From the NCBI RefSeq assembly GCF_000585335.1, contig NZ_KK073872.1:593501-657500 (forward strand): 64,000 nt of DNA, given 5' to 3'. This document shows positions 41,326 to 50,731 of this stretch, piece after piece. This DNA is from Cloacibacillus evryensis DSM 19522 (GTDB lineage: Bacteria > Synergistota > Synergistia > Synergistales > Synergistaceae). The translations under genes were made by a program, and so were the position numbers. How positions within the stretch are numbered: position 1 is the stretch's first letter; each line of letters begins with the position of its first letter. The notes under the pieces are model-generated. The model did no database searches and had not been told where the DNA came from. It saw nothing but the letters and a program-made list of their open reading frames with translations.

Positions 41326-42747
41326 TTACGCCCAGCCGATAAACATGGCGATGGCGATCAGTATCATCTGGGTGAGTATCAGCAGAATGAAGAGCGGGAC
41401 CATCCATTTCCACCATCTGTCAAGCTTAATGCCGGCAAGTGCGCAGAGCACCGGCGCGAAGGCCGTCGGCCAGACGATGTTTGAGAGCCCGTCGCCGAAC
41501 TGGAAGCATAGAACGGCTATCTGGCGCGGAATGCCGAGAAGGTCGGATAGCGGAGCCATGATCGGCATACTGATGACCGCCTGCCCCGAGCCGGAGGGCA
41601 CGAGGAAGTTGAGCAGCGTCTGTACGACTAGCATACATTCGGCGGCTATCCAGCTCGGCATGTAGGAGAGAGGGAAGGCCAGTCCGTAAACGACCGTGTC
41701 GATCACGCTTCCGGCGCGAAGGACGACGAGTATTGCACGCGCAAGTCCGACCATCATCGCCGCCATCGCCATGTCGGCGAAGCTGGCGGCGACCTTTTCC
41801 GCCGTCTCAGAGGGGCTCCAGCCCATGATGGCAGCGCTCGCGAGTCCCATGATAAGGAAGATTGCGCACAGCTCCTGCAAATACCAGCCATAGGCTTTGG
41901 TACCGTAAACGACGACGACTATCCCCACCGCCAGTGTGGCGAGGACCAGTATTTCACGGATTCCGAAACGGTAGTTCTCAAGGTTTTCGTCGGCTTTGAC
42001 GTGAGCGGCCATCTCTGACCCGTAGAGCAGGCTCTTCGTGGGGTCTTCCTGTATCTTGAGCGCGTACCTCATGGTATAGATCGAGGCCACGACGACCATC
42101 GATATATGACAGAAGATGCGGAAGCCGGCGCCTGACATCGGCGGCAGTTCCGCGATGCTCTGCGCCATGCCGACGGTGAAGGGGTTCATCACGGCTCCAG
42201 AGTAACCGATGCCGACGCCGCACGCCACGATCGCCAGTCCGACGATCGCGTCGTAGCCCATGGCGATCGCGATGCCGACGAAGATCGGCACGAAGGGGAA
42301 GGCCTCTTCAAAAACGCCTATCGTTGAGGAGGCGACGCCCAGGATCGCGATGAAGACGGGGATGATGACGGTGCGTGATTTCCCCTTGAATATGCGCAGC
42401 AGGCCGGAGACGAGGCCGTTGAAAGCGCCCGTCGCGATTATCAGCCCGATCGAGGCATAGGCGATCATAATAAAGAAGATGATGTTCGCCGCGTCGAGCA
42501 TACCGCCATAGATGGCCTGGATCATCTGGAAGGGGCCGACGGGCGTGGCGGGGATCGGGTGATAGGTGCCGGCGACGACTATCGTGCGTCCGGCGGCGTT
42601 TTTGACGCGTTCAAATTCTCCCGCCGGCAGCAGCCAAGTCGCGATCGCGCAGGCAATGATGATCATCAGCAGCAGCACGTAGATGTGCGGGAATAGAAAC
42701 TTCTTTTTTACCTGGCCCTGAGGGCTCATTTCAGCCGGTTCTTTCAT
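41326..42747 (-). CDS. YfcC-type C4-dicarboxylate/arginine-ornithine family transporter
   Basis: A 473-aa integral membrane protein with about twelve spans, of the YfcC/DcuC-like ion transporter group. Diagnostic stretches are the N-terminal FPHIYVLLLMIIIACAIATW followed by LLPAGEFERV, then STIGVFEEAFPFVPIFV and FLVPSGSGQAVISMPIMAPL, the helical-hairpin binding motif with SGSGQA. Substrates of the family range over dicarboxylates, arginine/ornithine and peptides. Last gene of a minus-strand operon with an amidohydrolase, RidA and racemase, so an amino acid derivative is likely. Its last 139 bases are duplicated at 34989-35127. Confidence 0.9.
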   Translation of the reverse strand: MKEPAEMSPQGQVKKKFLFPHIYVLLLMIIIACAIATWLLPAGEFERVKNAAGRTIVVAGTYHPIPATPVGPFQMIQAIYGGMLDAANIIFFIMIAYASIGLIIATGAFNGLVSGLLRIFKGKSRTVIIPVFIAILGVASSTIGVFEEAFPFVPIFVGIAIAMGYDAIVGLAIVACGVGIGYSGAVMNPFTVGMAQSIAELPPMSGAGFRIFCHISMVVVASIYTMRYALKIQEDPTKSLLYGSEMAAHVKADENLENYRFGIREILVLATLAVGIVVVVYGTKAYGWYLQELCAIFLIMGLASAAIMGWSPSETAEKVAASFADMAMAAMMVGLARAILVVLRAGSVIDTVVYGLAFPLSYMPSWIAAECMLVVQTLLNFLVPSGSGQAVISMPIMAPLSDLLGIPRQIAVLCFQFGDGLSNIVWPTAFAPVLCALAGIKLDRWWKWMVPLFILLILTQMILIAIAMFIGWA

Positions 42748-42772
42748 GTCGTTTTCCTTTCTTCGCGAAAAG

Positions 42773-43468
42773 CTATTCCGCGAGCGCGAGTTTAACGGCC
42801 GCCTCGGCGTGGAGCGTGGTTGTGTCGAATAAGGGGACGGACGTGTCTTCCTGCTTTACGAGCAGCGGTATCTCCGTGCAGCCGAGGATGACTCCCTCGG
42901 CGCCCCGCTGGTGGAGCTTTTCGATGATCTCTACGAAGCGCTTGGCTGAGGCGGGGCTGAATATGCTGTAGTCGAGCTCCTCATAAATGACGTGGTGGAT
43001 GAAGGCGATATCGTCTTCATCGGGAATGAGTATCTTTATCCCGTAGTCCTTTTCCATCTTGTCCTTGTAAAAATCCTGTGTGAGCGTGAACTTCGTCCCC
43101 ATAAGGCCGACTGTCTTGAATCCCTTGTCGAGTATCGCCTGTGCCGTGACGTCGGCGATGTGCAGTATCGGCTTGGATACTCTGTTCTTGATCGCGCTCA
43201 CTGTCTTGTGCATCGTGTTCGAGCAGATCATCGTGAAGTCCGCGCCGGCGGCCTCGACGCGTTTGACCGCGTCCTCCATGATGTCGTTGAGCTTTTCCCA
43301 GTCGTCCTCGTCGCGCAGGATGAGCACGGGGTCGAGATCGACCGAGTACATCACGCACTGGCAGGAGTGTTGTCCGCCGAGCTTTTTGTTGACGAGCTCG
43401 TTGATGATCTTGTAGACTTCGGCGGATGACTGCCAGGCCATACCGCCGACGATACCGATAGTCTTCAT
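42773..43468 (-). CDS. Aspartate/glutamate racemase family protein
   Basis: A 231-aa cofactor-independent racemase. The two catalytic cysteines are visible in FTMICSNTMHK and VILGCTEIPLLV, with the N-terminal GIVGGMAWQSSAEVY of the YgeA/RacX type. It would interconvert L and D forms of aspartate, glutamate or broader substrates. ATG at 43468 follows GAGGAGGAATTTTTC; upstream codons to 43558 lie inside the RidA gene. Coupled closely to RidA (17-nt gap). Confidence 0.92.
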   Translation of the reverse strand: MKTIGIVGGMAWQSSAEVYKIINELVNKKLGGQHSCQCVMYSVDLDPVLILRDEDDWEKLNDIMEDAVKRVEAAGADFTMICSNTMHKTVSAIKNRVSKPILHIADVTAQAILDKGFKTVGLMGTKFTLTQDFYKDKMEKDYGIKILIPDEDDIAFIHHVIYEELDYSIFSPASAKRFVEIIEKLHQRGAEGVILGCTEIPLLVKQEDTSVPLFDTTTLHAEAAVKLALAE

Positions 43469-43485
43469 GAAAAATTCCTCCTCTT

Positions 43486-43947
43486 TTATTCTATTTCCGC
43501 CGTCAATTCCACTTCCACGCAGATTCCCAGCGGGAGCGAATTGACGGACATCGCGCATCTCGCGTGCCGTCCCTTTTCGCCGAAGGCCTTCACCAGCAAG
43601 TCCGAGGCCCCGTTGATGACGTAGGGCTGCTCGGTGAAGTCCGGCGTGCTGTTGACGTAGCCGTGGACGCTGACGATCTGTTTGACGCGGTCCAGGTCGC
43701 CGGCCGCTTTTTTAAGGATGGAGATGAGGTTGGCCGCCGTCACCGCCGCCGCTTCTTTGGCTTCCTCTTTGGTGACGTTTTCACCGACCTTGCCGATGTA
43801 TTTGACATATTCACCGCGAATGCTCGGCCCCTGTCCCGAAATATGGATCACATTTCCGCAGCGGGTGAAAGGGAGATAACTGCCGATCGGCTTGATGTCG
43901 GGATATAATTCAACGCCCATCTCGGCGAGCCTTTTTTCCGTTTCCAT
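43486..43947 (-). CDS. RidA (YjgF/YER057c/UK114) family protein
   Basis: A 153-aa protein, slightly longer than canonical RidA (about 130). It has GNVIHISGQGP near the first strands and ARCAMSVNSLPLGICVEVELTAEI at the end, where RidA usually has the catalytic Arg (xARxxVxVxxLP). The Arg in RHARCAMSVNSLP fits. RidA removes reactive enamines/imines made by PLP enzymes. Its place between amidohydrolase and racemase suggests that an imine-forming degradation step occurs in this pathway. The family has subgroups without deaminase activity. Confidence 0.9.
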   Translation of the reverse strand: METEKRLAEMGVELYPDIKPIGSYLPFTRCGNVIHISGQGPSIRGEYVKYIGKVGENVTKEEAKEAAAVTAANLISILKKAAGDLDRVKQIVSVHGYVNSTPDFTEQPYVINGASDLLVKAFGEKGRHARCAMSVNSLPLGICVEVELTAEIE

Positions 43948-43963
43948 CGTTTCCGCCCCGTCC

Positions 43964-45166
43964 TTAGAGATATTTTCGCTCTACTCTGCGGCCGCCCTTG
44001 TAGACCTCGCGGATATGCTCGAAAGCGCCGAGGTCGTCGAGCGGGTTTTCCGCGAGTATGAGGAAATCCGCCTCTTTGCCCGCCTCAAGCGTGCCGCGGC
44101 TCTTTTCCACGCCTACCACTTCGGCGGAGCTTTTCGTCGCCGCGACTATGGCCTGCATGGGAGTGAAGCCGCCCTCGGTCATCAGCCGCAGTTCGCCTAC
44201 GTAGGCCTTGCCGTGTTCGCAGAAGGGGGTCCCAGCGTCGGTCCCCATCGCGATCTTGACGCCCTTTTTCACCGCCATGCGGAAGCTTTCCATGTGCCTG
44301 CCGATAGCGCTCTTCGTTTTTTCCACCGCCTCTTTGCTGAGGCCGCGTTCCTCGCCGACCATCGCGCAGATCCAAGGCGCTACCAGCGTCGGCACATAGG
44401 GAATGCCATGGGCCTTCATAAAATCGAGCGCCTCTTCGTCGATGAACATACCATGCTCGATGCAGTCGATGCCGGCGCGCAGCGCGTTCTTAACGCCCTC
44501 CGCGCTGTGGGAGTGGGTGGTGGTGCGTTTGCCCGATTTATGAGCCTCTTCCACAGCCGCGCGTATCTCCTCTTCCGAGAGCTGAGGCGCGCCCTGCGGC
44601 CCCGGCGTAAGGTTGCCGCCGGTGGCCATGATCTTGATCACCGTCGCCCCGGCTTTTATCTGCTCGCGCGCCGCCTTGCGCGCTTCGGAAGGTCCGTCGC
44701 ACTCGCGGCCTATCTTCCAGCCGTGACCGCCGGTCATCGTGATCATCTCGCCGCTTGCCAGCAGTCCGCAGCCTTCGATCAGTCCTTCGTCGATAAGCTT
44801 TTTCAGCTCGATGTCGATGTGGTGATAGCCGCCGAGGTCACGGATGAAGGTCACGCCGCCGTCGAGCGTCTTTTTGAGGTTGACCGTGCCGCGATGCGCT
44901 ATTCTTGTGTCGCTGTCGCGTCCCACGAAGCCGGTAAAATCCGCTTCGGGATCTATCGTGACGTGGACGTGCGCGTCTATGATGCCGGGAGTTACGTACT
45001 TATCACCGTAGTCGATCAGCTCCGCTCCGGCTGGAGCCTCCTTCGCGACCTCCTCGTATTTTCCGGAGCTTACGATCAGGCCGTCTTTCAGCAGCAGAGC
45101 CGCGCCGACGGTTGGTTCCGCGCCCGTGCCGTCGATCAGCGTTCCGCATTTTACAATGGAGTACAT
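43964..45166 (-). CDS. Imidazolonepropionase-like metal-dependent amidohydrolase
   Basis: A 400-aa amidohydrolase with metal motifs DAHVHV (HxH), ATVIKIMATGG (candidate carboxylated Lys), RTTTHSHS, IDCIEHGMFI and MGTDAGTPF (Asp). Together these match the prolidase/imidazolonepropionase-related group in which Xaa-Pro and Xaa-Arg/Lys carboxypeptidases occur. It may therefore cut N-acyl amino acids or dipeptides rather than a ring. ATG at 45166 follows AGAGGG; an ATG at 45184 behind GGGGGG is an equal option. First gene of the minus-strand operon. Confidence 0.88.
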   Translation of the reverse strand: MYSIVKCGTLIDGTGAEPTVGAALLLKDGLIVSSGKYEEVAKEAPAGAELIDYGDKYVTPGIIDAHVHVTIDPEADFTGFVGRDSDTRIAHRGTVNLKKTLDGGVTFIRDLGGYHHIDIELKKLIDEGLIEGCGLLASGEMITMTGGHGWKIGRECDGPSEARKAAREQIKAGATVIKIMATGGNLTPGPQGAPQLSEEEIRAAVEEAHKSGKRTTTHSHSAEGVKNALRAGIDCIEHGMFIDEEALDFMKAHGIPYVPTLVAPWICAMVGEERGLSKEAVEKTKSAIGRHMESFRMAVKKGVKIAMGTDAGTPFCEHGKAYVGELRLMTEGGFTPMQAIVAATKSSAEVVGVEKSRGTLEAGKEADFLILAENPLDDLGAFEHIREVYKGGRRVERKYL

Positions 45167-45351
45167 GCAAAAGCCCTCTTTCATTCTTTCCCCCCGCGTC
45201 GCCTGAAAAAATTTTTCACCGGCGTGGCGGAGGCGCTATAATATTTATCTGGATAGGGGTGGCGCGCGAAAGCCTAAAACCTTCTCCATGGCATGATTAT
45301 ATTTATTAATGTCATAAATATGTCACAGAGGATGTATCGCGGAGGTACAAA

Positions 45352-48267
45352 ATGAAAATTTCTCTCAACTTGTCTGGCGCGCCCTCAGTGCTGAAAGACG
45401 GCAAGAGGGTCGTATTTCCCACGAAGAAGGCGGAAGCGATCTTTTACTATGTCGCGCTCGTCGGCCAGGTCTCCAAATCTGCCCTCGAACTTATATTCTG
45501 GCCTGAATTGGACCAGCTCGGCGCCAATAAGAACCTCCGCAATTCCATCTACTATATAACGAAGATCTTCGGCCGCGACGTCTTCAAAAAAGACCGCGGC
45601 GTACTTGAGTTTTCCGACGGCGTCGAGCTCGAGTTGCTGACGGAGCCGCTCGGCGGAGAATTTATGGAGGGCTTCTACCTTAAGGATTGCCCGGATTTCA
45701 ATTCATTCGCCGAAGAATATAACAAGAGGCAAAGTATGCGCCTCTATAATTCAGCCAAGGGCGTCTTCCTCGACGAACTCGCTAAAGGTAAACTAACGGG
45801 GCAGCAGGCTCTGGGGCGCATCGCCGCGCTCTCAAAGATGGATCCGTACGACGAGGAAGTCGTGCTTGCGGTCATGGAGCGGTGCTTCACGGAAAAACGC
45901 CTTGACGACCTCATCCTGCTCTACCGCGATTTCGAAAAAAGGTTGATCTCCGATTTGATGGTGGAACCGCGCAAGGAATTGCAGAACCTCTACCGCACGG
46001 CGCTGATGCAGAAAAAAGCCGCCCGCGGGAACACTGAACCGTATTTTTACGGGCGGCGGGAGGAACTTAAAAAAATCGACGGCGCGCACCGTAATTTCAG
46101 CGCCGGCGAGCCTTACGCAAACCTGATCATAGCCGGCGGCATCGGCAGCGGCAAGACCTGCCTGCTGAACCATTACCTAAGAAACAACGATGTCGCCGGA
46201 ACGACGGTCATCTCGCTGGTATGCTATGAGGCGGAGGCAAAGATAGAATACCGCATCCTTTCGCTGCTGACAGGAAAAATGCTTAAAGCGCTGAAGATCG
46301 GCACGGCGGCCCTTCCCGAGAGTTACCGCCGCATCATGCTCTACTTTTTCCCCTTCATGTTCAACGGCGGCGCGCAAGGGGAGGCGCCGCGCATCGATAA
46401 GGCATCCCTCCCGCTCTTTGAGCTGGAAGACCTCTTTTCCGAGCTGTTCGGCTACCTCGCGGCGCGCGGCAAGTTTGTGGTCGTGATCGACGACATTCGT
46501 TTCTGTGACAGACGTAGCCTTGACTTCATCCAGCGCGTCGCGGTTTATAAATATTGCCGCCGTGTGCTTTTCATCTTCAGCTGTCACGAAAGCTGGCTTG
46601 GAGAATATATAAAAACCTTCGATAAAAGCGTACTGCAAAATATCGACATCATTGAACTGCGGAACTTCGAACGCGGCGAAGTGGAGTCTATCGCCGCCCG
46701 CAGCCTTAAAGAACCTGGCGCGGAGCTTGTGGATTCGATCTACCGTGAAAGCGGCGGCAACCCGCTCTATCTCTTTGAGATAATCAACAACCTCAAGGAA
46801 AACAAAAACGTCAAAAGCTATAAATTCTTTTATCTGCTCGAAAACAGGCTGAAAACCCTCTCCGACCACGAGCAGGCCGTCCTCTACATTTCCTCCACAT
46901 TTTTCAGCGGCATCATGCCAGAAGCGGTTGCGTCGATCGTGGGAGTGGACTACATCAAGGCGCTCGAACTCTACGAGCCCCTCGTGCGCAACGGCTTTCT
47001 GAAGGAAGAGATCAAGGACGGACGGCTGACGCTGCTCTTCGCCCACGAGCAGTTCCGAAGCTATATCTATCAGAGCCAGCCGCTGATCAAGCGCAAGACC
47101 ATCCACATGAAAATAGCGGAGTACCTGGCGGCCTATGGCGAGAAAAACGGTTGCCTCAAAGATCATATCGATAATATAATCTACCATTACGGCAATGCGG
47201 GGCAGACGACGAAGTACCTTCATTACAAACTTATGAAGGCTGCCAGCATTGTTTCGATCGACAACGATTTTCCTGAATTTCTCACCAGTTTTACGCAGAG
47301 CTTCATTGATGAGCTGGAAGACGAATTTTCACGCCAGCCCGTGCCCGTTGATTTGCAATATGAATTTACTCTGCTCAAGGCGAGCTTTGCGATCAAGGCC
47401 TGCGACTATGGCCGCGGCCTGGAATATATCGAAAAACTGCTTGAATTCGACACCGACACGCGCCGCCTGCTGAAAGCGAGAAAACAGCTTATCTATTACG
47501 GCATCCAGACGCGGGACTACACGATGATAAAGGAAAACGCGGTCGAGGCGCTGCGTATACTCAAAAAGATCCCCGACGACGTCGAGCGCGCCGACATCCT
47601 CAAATCATACGCGCTGGCGGAGATAAACTGCCGCCGTTATAAAAACGCGAAGAGTATGCTGCTGAAAAGCCTCTCGCTGCTTTGTTCCGCGCCGCTCAAC
47701 GAAAACGTGATCTCCATCCGTGCCTGTGTCTTTAACTACCTTGCCTACGAATATAAATACGCCGGAGAGTATGAAAGGTGTATCCCTCTCTACCGCAAGG
47801 CGATCGAACTGTGCCTTTCGGCCAACATTACCAACGGTCTGCCGCTTTTTTACATGAACCTGGGGCAGGCGTTGGTAAAAACAGGCAGGCTGAAGGAGGC
47901 GAAGGAATACTTCCTCAAATTTGAGATCCTGCGCGAGCAGATTTATTCCGCCCTTTCGACGACGATAGTCAAAGCGTATCTCGCTTTTATCTATTCCTTC
48001 GAGAAGAACTACAGGCTGTCGGCAAAATACCTTGCCGAGGGCTTTGAATGCAGCCGCCTCATAAAAAATCCCTACGAATACGCCTACCTATACAAAATAT
48101 GCGCGCTGCTGAAAAAAAACGCCGCAGCGGACGGCGAAGCCGCGGCAGTCATTGACTCTGTCCTGCCGGAGAGCTATGAATACTACCGAGAGAGGGCCGC
48201 GGAAAATTTTATCACTATCGGTCTGGAGCGCGAGCTTGCAGAGTTGGAACTGCCGCCAACGGGCTGA
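45352..48267 (+). CDS. BTAD-AAA-TPR transcriptional activator (SARP/MalT-like)
   Basis: A 971-aa cytoplasmic regulator. Residues about 1-85 are a small winged helix domain (FPTKKAEAIFYYVALVGQVSK, in part), about 90-225 a bacterial transcriptional activation domain ending LMVEPRKELQNLYRTAL, about 235-500 an AAA/NTPase domain with Walker A IAGGIGSGKT and Walker B-like FVVVIDDIRFCD, and 600-960 degenerate TPR helices (GLPLFYMNLGQALVKTGRLKEA). Such proteins use an ATP switch to control DNA binding by ligand. GGAGGT precedes ATG 45352. The gene is divergent from the amidohydrolase operon, its likely target. A TATAAT lies at 45238-45243. Confidence 0.85.
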   Translation: MKISLNLSGAPSVLKDGKRVVFPTKKAEAIFYYVALVGQVSKSALELIFWPELDQLGANKNLRNSIYYITKIFGRDVFKKDRGVLEFSDGVELELLTEPLGGEFMEGFYLKDCPDFNSFAEEYNKRQSMRLYNSAKGVFLDELAKGKLTGQQALGRIAALSKMDPYDEEVVLAVMERCFTEKRLDDLILLYRDFEKRLISDLMVEPRKELQNLYRTALMQKKAARGNTEPYFYGRREELKKIDGAHRNFSAGEPYANLIIAGGIGSGKTCLLNHYLRNNDVAGTTVISLVCYEAEAKIEYRILSLLTGKMLKALKIGTAALPESYRRIMLYFFPFMFNGGAQGEAPRIDKASLPLFELEDLFSELFGYLAARGKFVVVIDDIRFCDRRSLDFIQRVAVYKYCRRVLFIFSCHESWLGEYIKTFDKSVLQNIDIIELRNFERGEVESIAARSLKEPGAELVDSIYRESGGNPLYLFEIINNLKENKNVKSYKFFYLLENRLKTLSDHEQAVLYISSTFFSGIMPEAVASIVGVDYIKALELYEPLVRNGFLKEEIKDGRLTLLFAHEQFRSYIYQSQPLIKRKTIHMKIAEYLAAYGEKNGCLKDHIDNIIYHYGNAGQTTKYLHYKLMKAASIVSIDNDFPEFLTSFTQSFIDELEDEFSRQPVPVDLQYEFTLLKASFAIKACDYGRGLEYIEKLLEFDTDTRRLLKARKQLIYYGIQTRDYTMIKENAVEALRILKKIPDDVERADILKSYALAEINCRRYKNAKSMLLKSLSLLCSAPLNENVISIRACVFNYLAYEYKYAGEYERCIPLYRKAIELCLSANITNGLPLFYMNLGQALVKTGRLKEAKEYFLKFEILREQIYSALSTTIVKAYLAFIYSFEKNYRLSAKYLAEGFECSRLIKNPYEYAYLYKICALLKKNAAADGEAAAVIDSVLPESYEYYRERAAENFITIGLERELAELELPPTG

Positions 48268-48388
48268 AGGGGGAATGTTTGAAAGATCGGATGTTGATTG
48301 TGACCGCCCTCGGCTGTAGGGTGGATTTAATTTTCGGACGCATGTATAGTTAGATAAGAGAACATTTATCTATGAAGGGAGCGCGATT

Positions 48389-50668
48389 ATGAAGAACAAA
48401 CCTTTTTTTGCCGCCGCTCTGGCGGCGTTTCTGGCGATTGCGGTGTTTTCCTGCGGCGCGCGGGCCGCGCAGCAGCCCGAATATGTCGAGGGCGAAGCGA
48501 TCGTCGTGATGAAGGGGACCTCGTCCTCCCTCTCCGGCGCTAAATCGGCCGCCGCGAGAGAAAGCATGAAGGCGCGCGCGGCCGTCTCCGCGTCGAAATC
48601 CGGCGGCAGCGTGATACAGCTCTTCAGCCCCATTGAAGAGAGCGTTTCGGGGGCGGCCACGTCACGCGCGAGTTCCGCCTCCGGCGGGACTCTCATCGTG
48701 GCGCACCTGCGCGCCGCCTATGGCGAAAGCACGGAAGATTTCATCGCGCGTTTAACGAAAGATCCCGACGTCATCAGCGCGATGCCCAACTATCTCATGC
48801 GCCGCCAGGCGCTGAAAACCCCAAACGACCCGCTGTGGGCGCGCCAGTGGGGACCGGCGGCGGCAAAGGCTCCCGAAGTGTGGCGCCACGGCACGGGAAC
48901 GGCGGAGACGGTGGTCGCCGTCATCGATTCCGGCGTCATCTATGACCACCCTGACCTCAAGGACGACATGTTCGTCATCAGCAGGGAGCTTGCGGATAAG
49001 ATGAGCGCGGAAAGCGGCGTCATCAGCGGCGACTTTGCCGGCAGCCACGGCGCGTGGTATCACAGCGAAGTCCATCTGGGAATCCCATCGAAGTCCTATC
49101 CGGCCATACCGATAGGGCCGTCTCCGACGATCCCCGGAGAGATCGGCGATATCGACGGCGGCACTCGTGAAACGATGAGCCGCATCGGCGACATCACGGG
49201 ACACGGCACGCACGTTGCGGGCATCATCGGCGCGGCGGGAAACAACGAAACCGGTATCGCTGGGATGAACTGGAATGTGAAGATACTGCCGGTGAACGTC
49301 TTCTCTTACAGCATACTAGGCGATATGGCGGAGACGTCGGACCTCATACGAGGCATTGACTTCGTTCTCGCCGCGAAAAGAGCCGGCGCGAATATCCGCG
49401 TGGTAAACATGTCGTTCGGTATGTGGGGCCTCCCGAAGGAAATGGAAGGCAGCGCCTATGACCTTAAAATAAAGGAAATGAGCGACAACGGCATGTTGCT
49501 TGCTCTGGCCGCCGGCAATGACGGCGAAGACCTCGACGCGCCAAAGAAAAGCTGGTTAACGAAAGGCAGACGTTTCTATCCGGCCTGTTTCAAGTATGAG
49601 AATACGATTTCCGTGGGCGCGCTTAAAAAAGAGGAAAACGGCGCGCTGTCGCCGGACGGCTCGTACACAAACTACAGCGTGAGCGGCAAATGGGTGGACA
49701 TCTTCGCCCCCGGCACCGAAATCCTCTCGACCTGCCGCACCGGCAAATTGCTCGGCGACATATTTAACGAATCCGGCTATACGTCAATAAGCGGCACCTC
49801 GATGGCCTCGCCGTGCGTCGCGGGCGCGGCGGCGCTGCTCTTCTCCCTCGACCCGTCAAAGAGCGCCCGGGAAGTGAAGGCGATGCTGCTTGAAGGGGCT
49901 GACGGCTCTATAGCGAAAGAGGGTTATTCTGCTTACGGCGCGCTCGACCTGAACGGCGCGTGGGAAAAGGGCTTCGGCGGCACGCCGGTGACGCCGGTAT
50001 CGCCGGACATCGAGACCTCGGGCGACATCCTGCCGCTTCTCGCCGAGCTGCCGGAGGAGATCTCTCAAGTCGCGGGAATATTCACGGATGGGCAGCTCGT
50101 CACCACTGACGAAGGGCTTTATCTTGATTTTGACATCGTCGATAACGCTTTAGAAGGGCTCGGCGGCAGGGAGATAGAAGAGATATCGCTCCTTCCCGTC
50201 TTCACGCTCGCGGACGGCGAAATGACCGAGGGGCGGCTGTGCGCGGCGGCCTTCGAGCTTGACGGCTCTGATCTCGCCGCCGGAGGCACGCGCGCGGATC
50301 TCGCCGTTTTCAAAATAAAGCCGGACGGCACGCGGCTTGAATATAAATGGGCGGCGAACGAGAGCGAATACGCCGACGGCCGTTATACGATACTCGACGA
50401 AGATGGAAACGCCTTTAACGGCAGCTTTGACGACGCGGCGAAATATACGATCGTACTCTTCATCAAGGATAACGGAACCTTCGACCTCGACGGGAACGCG
50501 GGGCGTATCGTGGACCCGACGGCGATCGCGGTCTTAAAAAAAGAAAATAGCGGAAGCGGAGGGAGCGGAGGATGCGCCGCCGCGGGGGGAGCCGCGTCTC
50601 TGCTCGCGGTGCTGATATTTGCTGTTCCGATCGTCCTTCGCAGGAAAAAAGAGTCTTTAGCTAAATAA
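48389..50668 (+). CDS. Secreted S8 subtilisin-like protease with Synergist-CTERM-like tail
   Basis: A 759-aa exported serine protease. Signal peptide about 1-27 (AFLAIAVFSCGARAA); a Cys is present but the lipobox is not canonical. An inhibitor-like propeptide (YVEGEAIVVMKG) runs to about residue 145. The catalytic domain has Asp in VAVIDSGV (about 180), His in GHGTHVAGI (about 273) and Ser in SGTSMASPCVAG (about 471). A beta-rich region of about 170 residues follows. The end is Gly/Ser-rich (GSGGSGGCAAAGG) then a hydrophobic span and RRKK, which fits the Synergist-CTERM sorting signal, with the Cys as probable processing/attachment residue. Start ATG follows AAGGGAGCG. Confidence 0.92.
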   Translation: MKNKPFFAAALAAFLAIAVFSCGARAAQQPEYVEGEAIVVMKGTSSSLSGAKSAAARESMKARAAVSASKSGGSVIQLFSPIEESVSGAATSRASSASGGTLIVAHLRAAYGESTEDFIARLTKDPDVISAMPNYLMRRQALKTPNDPLWARQWGPAAAKAPEVWRHGTGTAETVVAVIDSGVIYDHPDLKDDMFVISRELADKMSAESGVISGDFAGSHGAWYHSEVHLGIPSKSYPAIPIGPSPTIPGEIGDIDGGTRETMSRIGDITGHGTHVAGIIGAAGNNETGIAGMNWNVKILPVNVFSYSILGDMAETSDLIRGIDFVLAAKRAGANIRVVNMSFGMWGLPKEMEGSAYDLKIKEMSDNGMLLALAAGNDGEDLDAPKKSWLTKGRRFYPACFKYENTISVGALKKEENGALSPDGSYTNYSVSGKWVDIFAPGTEILSTCRTGKLLGDIFNESGYTSISGTSMASPCVAGAAALLFSLDPSKSAREVKAMLLEGADGSIAKEGYSAYGALDLNGAWEKGFGGTPVTPVSPDIETSGDILPLLAELPEEISQVAGIFTDGQLVTTDEGLYLDFDIVDNALEGLGGREIEEISLLPVFTLADGEMTEGRLCAAAFELDGSDLAAGGTRADLAVFKIKPDGTRLEYKWAANESEYADGRYTILDEDGNAFNGSFDDAAKYTIVLFIKDNGTFDLDGNAGRIVDPTAIAVLKKENSGSGGSGGCAAAGGAASLLAVLIFAVPIVLRRKKESLAK

Positions 50669-50683
50669 AAAGGCAATTTTAAC

Positions 50684-50728
50684 AAGAAGCCCGGCGCAAA
50701 AACGCTGGCGCTTCTTATCTGTTTTTTT
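50684..50728 (+). terminator. Intrinsic terminator after the subtilase gene
   Basis: AAGAAGCCCGGCG (50684-50696) pairs imperfectly with CGCTGGCGCTTCTT (50703-50716) around CAAAAA, followed by ATCTGTTTTTTT. It sits between convergent genes. Confidence 0.75.
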
Positions 50729-50731
50729 GTA

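Noticed and set aside
43892..45241. 449-codon plus-strand ORF opposite RidA and the amidohydrolase
   Set aside because: It is the antisense of two clear enzyme genes with intact motifs; its own translation is Arg/His/Ala-rich without domains, as expected from GC-rich shadow frames.
46177..47223. 348-codon minus-strand ORF within the BTAD-AAA gene
   Set aside because: Antisense to the AAA/TPR region, without family motifs.
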